Assembly: GCA_945867875.1 (NCBI GenBank)
Contig: CAMBJF010000136.1
Span: forward strand, 1 to 6,478
Direction: 5' to 3'
Length of the DNA: 6,478 nt
Source of the DNA: an uncultured Ruminococcus sp.
Lineage (GTDB): Bacteria; Bacillota; Clostridia; Oscillospirales; Ruminococcaceae
This document shows, one piece after another, positions 4,466 to 6,478 of the stretch (positions within the stretch are counted from its first letter, which is position 1; every line of letters begins with the position of its first letter). A program made the translations under genes and the position numbers. Under the pieces are notes generated by a model, which saw only the letters and a list, made by a program, of their open reading frames with translations, was not told the origin of the DNA and made no database searches.

Positions 4466-6403
4466 TTACTTTAAAGACTCTCTTGTGTAGTCAAGGAGAC
4501 CGCCTGCAAGAACGATGTCCTTGGTTCTGCCTGTAAGCTCGCAGAGAACGGGAATTTCCTTTCCGTTTGTCTTGTTCACAACGGTAAGCTCGGAGCGGCC
4601 CTCGGAAACTGCCTTTCTTACATCGGCGATAACAAGCTCGTCGCCCTGAGAGATGTTCTCATAATCGGCTTCATTTACGAATGTAAGGGGAAGAATGCCT
4701 GCATTGATGAGGTTTGCTCTGTGGATACGTGCAAAGCTCTTAACGAGAACAGCCTTTACGCCAAGATAGAGGGGAGCAAGTGCTGCGTGCTCACGGGACG
4801 AGCCCTGACCGTAGTTGGAGCCGCCTACGATGATGCTCTTGCCCATAGACTTTGCTCTCTCGGGGAACTTCTCGTCGCATACTGTGAAGCAGTAGTTGGA
4901 GATAGCGGGAATGTTGGAGCGGAGAGGGAGTATCTTTGCGCCTGCGGGCATAATGTGGTCGGTGGTGATGTTGTCGCCGACCTTAAGGGAGCAGCCGCAG
5001 TCAATGGATTCAGCAAGAGGTGCAGTCTCGGGGAAAGGCTTGATGTTGGGGCCACGGAGTATCTGAACGGAGTCCATTTCAGCCTCAGATGCGGGAGGAA
5101 CTATCATATTGTCGTTGATAACAAATTCCTTGGGCATTGTGAACTCGAATGTGCCCTCAAGAGTTCTGGGGTCGGTGAGATAGCCTGTGAGAGCGGAAGC
5201 CGCAGCCATTTCGGGAGATACGAGATATATCTGACCGTCCTTTGTGCCGCTGCGTCCCTCGAAGTTACGGTTGAAGGTTCTCAGGGAGATACCCTTGGAG
5301 TTGGGTGACTGACCCATACCGATGCAGGGGCCGCAGGCAGATTCGAGTATTCTTGCGCCTGCATCAATCATAACAGCAAGAGCGCCGTTCTGTGCCAGCA
5401 TATTGAGCACCTGCTTTGAACCGGGAGCGATGGAGAGGGAAACATCGGGGTGAACAGTCTTGCCCTTTAAGATGTGAGCCACCTTCATCATATCCATAAG
5501 CGAGCTGTTTGTGCAGGAGCCGATGCAGACCTGATCTATCTTCAGCTTGCCGATCTCCTCAACTGTCTTAACGTTGTCAGGGGAGTGGGGACATGCTGCA
5601 AGGGGAACCAGCTCGGAAAGGTTTATCTCAACAACTTCATCATAAACAGCGTCAGGGTCAGCGGAAAGGGGAACATAAACGTCCTCACGCTTCTGAGCCT
5701 TAAGGAACTCTCTTGTGGTCTCGTCGGAGGGGAATATAGATGTGGTAGCGCCAAGCTCTGCGCCCATATTTGTAATGGTAGCTCTTTCGGGAACGGAAAG
5801 GGTCTTGACACCCTCGCCGCAGTATTCAATTACCTTGCCAACGCCGCCCTTAACGGAAAGACGTCTCAGAACTTCAAGGATAACGTCCTTGGCGGATACC
5901 CAGGGGGAAAGCTTTCCTGTAAGCTCAACCTTAACTATCTTGGGATATGTAATATAGTATGCGCCGCCGCCCATTGCAACAGCAACATCAAGTCCGCCTG
6001 CGCCAATGGCTATCATACCGATGCCGCCGCCTGTGGGAGTGTGGCTGTCGGAGCCGATAAGGGTCTTGCCGGGAGCACCGAAGCGCTCGAGGTGTACCTG
6101 GTGGCAGATACCGTTGCCGGGACGTGAGAAATAAATGCCGTGCTTCTTGGCAACCGAGCCGATGAAGCGGTGGTCATCAGCATTTTCAAAGCCTGACTGG
6201 AGGGTGTTGTGGTCTATGTAAGCCACGGATCTCTCGGTCTTTACTCTGGGCACGCCCATAGCCTCGAACTCGAGATATGCCATAGTTCCTGTAGCGTCCT
6301 GTGTTAATGTCTGGTCGATCCTGATACCGATCTCGCTGCCCTTGACGAATTCGCCGTCAACAACGTGCGCTTTGAGTATCTTTTCGGTAAGTGTGAGTCC
6401 CAT
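4466..6403 (-). CDS. Aconitate hydratase (aconitase), compact single-chain type
   Basis: Aconitase interconverts citrate and isocitrate through cis-aconitate, using a [4Fe-4S] cluster in the cytoplasm. The product has 645 residues, much shorter than AcnA or AcnB (about 860-900), and fits the compact form in which a LeuC-like part (about 1-420) is joined to a LeuD-like swivel part (about 465-645). Cluster ligands are C297 in CIGSCTNSS and C357 and C360 in ACGPCIG. Active-site segments include QDATG (35-39), DHN (64-66), GSDSHTPTGGG (117-127), TTDHIMPAG (480-488) and YGQGSSREHAAL (531-542). The start at 6403 (MGLTLTEKI) is typical of the family; AAAGGA lies upstream, with AGGA 12 nt away, rather far. 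The open frame to 6463 is false because it reads into sequencing adapter. Homologous 3-isopropylmalate dehydratase or homoaconitase is less likely, as those are usually split in two and isocitrate dehydrogenase is nearby. Confidence 0.95.
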   Translation of the reverse strand: MGLTLTEKILKAHVVDGEFVKGSEIGIRIDQTLTQDATGTMAYLEFEAMGVPRVKTERSVAYIDHNTLQSGFENADDHRFIGSVAKKHGIYFSRPGNGICHQVHLERFGAPGKTLIGSDSHTPTGGGIGMIAIGAGGLDVAVAMGGGAYYITYPKIVKVELTGKLSPWVSAKDVILEVLRRLSVKGGVGKVIEYCGEGVKTLSVPERATITNMGAELGATTSIFPSDETTREFLKAQKREDVYVPLSADPDAVYDEVVEINLSELVPLAACPHSPDNVKTVEEIGKLKIDQVCIGSCTNSSLMDMMKVAHILKGKTVHPDVSLSIAPGSKQVLNMLAQNGALAVMIDAGARILESACGPCIGMGQSPNSKGISLRTFNRNFEGRSGTKDGQIYLVSPEMAAASALTGYLTDPRTLEGTFEFTMPKEFVINDNMIVPPASEAEMDSVQILRGPNIKPFPETAPLAESIDCGCSLKVGDNITTDHIMPAGAKILPLRSNIPAISNYCFTVCDEKFPERAKSMGKSIIVGGSNYGQGSSREHAALAPLYLGVKAVLVKSFARIHRANLINAGILPLTFVNEADYENISQGDELVIADVRKAVSEGRSELTVVNKTNGKEIPVLCELTGRTKDIVLAGGLLDYTRESLK

Positions 6404-6434
6404 TTGAATGATCAATCCTTTCAGTGCATAATAC

Positions 6435-6478
6435 CTGTCTCTTATACACATCTCCGAGCCCACGAGACGCTACGCTAT
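6435..6478 (+). other. Illumina Nextera adapter and i7 index (artefact, not genomic)
   Basis: From 6435 the sequence is CTGTCTCTTATACACATCT (6435-6453), the 19-bp Tn5 mosaic end used in Nextera libraries. It is followed by CCGAGCCCACGAGAC (6454-6468), the Read 2 side of the adapter, then GCTACGCT (6469-6476), which is i7 index N709, and AT, the first two bases of the P7 tail. The order and spacing match the read-through product exactly. The genomic sequence therefore ends at 6434, leaving only 31 bp upstream of the aconitase start, with no usable promoter information. Confidence 0.99.

Noticed and set aside
4721..6127. Long plus-strand open frames of 195 and 217 codons opposite the aconitase gene
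   Set aside because: They lie antisense within a well-supported aconitase gene, have no family-like sequence, and arise from its codon bias. The same holds for the plus-strand frames at 170-580, 1141-1431, 1902-2087, 3295-3783 and 3840-4390.
6404..6463. Aconitase start at 6463 giving a 665-residue protein
   Set aside because: The first codons are adapter sequence, and the remaining genomic codons to 6404 contain no ATG and no family similarity. The family start is at 6403.
1..6478. CRISPR array, tRNA or rRNA genes, phage genes, toxin-antitoxin pair
   Set aside because: No regularly spaced repeats, cloverleaf or rRNA-like sequence was seen on either strand. The small 69-residue protein with its overlapping neighbour was considered as a toxin-antitoxin pair, but both are membrane proteins inside a metabolic cluster and neither resembles a known toxin or antitoxin.

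Overview
The window looks like the end of a draft contig from a low-to-mid GC Clostridia genome, most like Ruminococcus or a relative (Oscillospiraceae). The reasons are a clostridial-type Rex with FGGFG in its DNA-binding region, a compact fused aconitase paired with a eukaryote-like NADP isocitrate dehydrogenase, strong GGAGG ribosome sites and the codon use. This assignment is by impression, not by search. Every gene I can support lies on the minus strand, so transcription runs from high to low coordinates.

Right part (6434 down to 1736): a probable operon of aconitase, a 69-aa two-helix membrane protein, a DUF3795-type cysteine-rich protein with a membrane tail, NADP isocitrate dehydrogenase, and the NADH-sensing repressor Rex. 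Gaps are 37 nt, a 1-nt overlap, 52 nt and 92 nt. Aconitase and isocitrate dehydrogenase together turn citrate into 2-oxoglutarate, in such anaerobes mainly for glutamate synthesis and NADPH. Rex would tie redox state to this locus or to fermentation genes elsewhere. The two small proteins between the enzymes have no known role.

Middle (1405-1735): a gene-poor stretch. Just after the rex stop codon is a 159-bp element with 51-nt imperfect terminal inverted repeats, flanked by TTA on both sides. It looks like a non-autonomous miniature transposable element (MITE). Beyond it is an AT-rich promoter region for the next gene.

Left part (1404 down to 1): a 328-aa protein of uncertain function with a faint resemblance to FliB-type lysine-N-methylases but without their cysteines, then the first 110 residues of a MoxR-type AAA+ ATPase cut by the window edge inside its Walker B motif.

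The last 44 bases (6435-6478) are not genomic. They are Illumina Nextera adapter plus an i7 index. They create a false N-terminal extension (MGSEMCIRDR...) on the aconitase reading frame, whose real start is at 6403. No tRNA, rRNA or CRISPR array was seen. I did not find a convincing new multi-gene system. The best leads are the MITE-like element and the two unexplained membrane proteins inside the aconitase-isocitrate dehydrogenase cluster.
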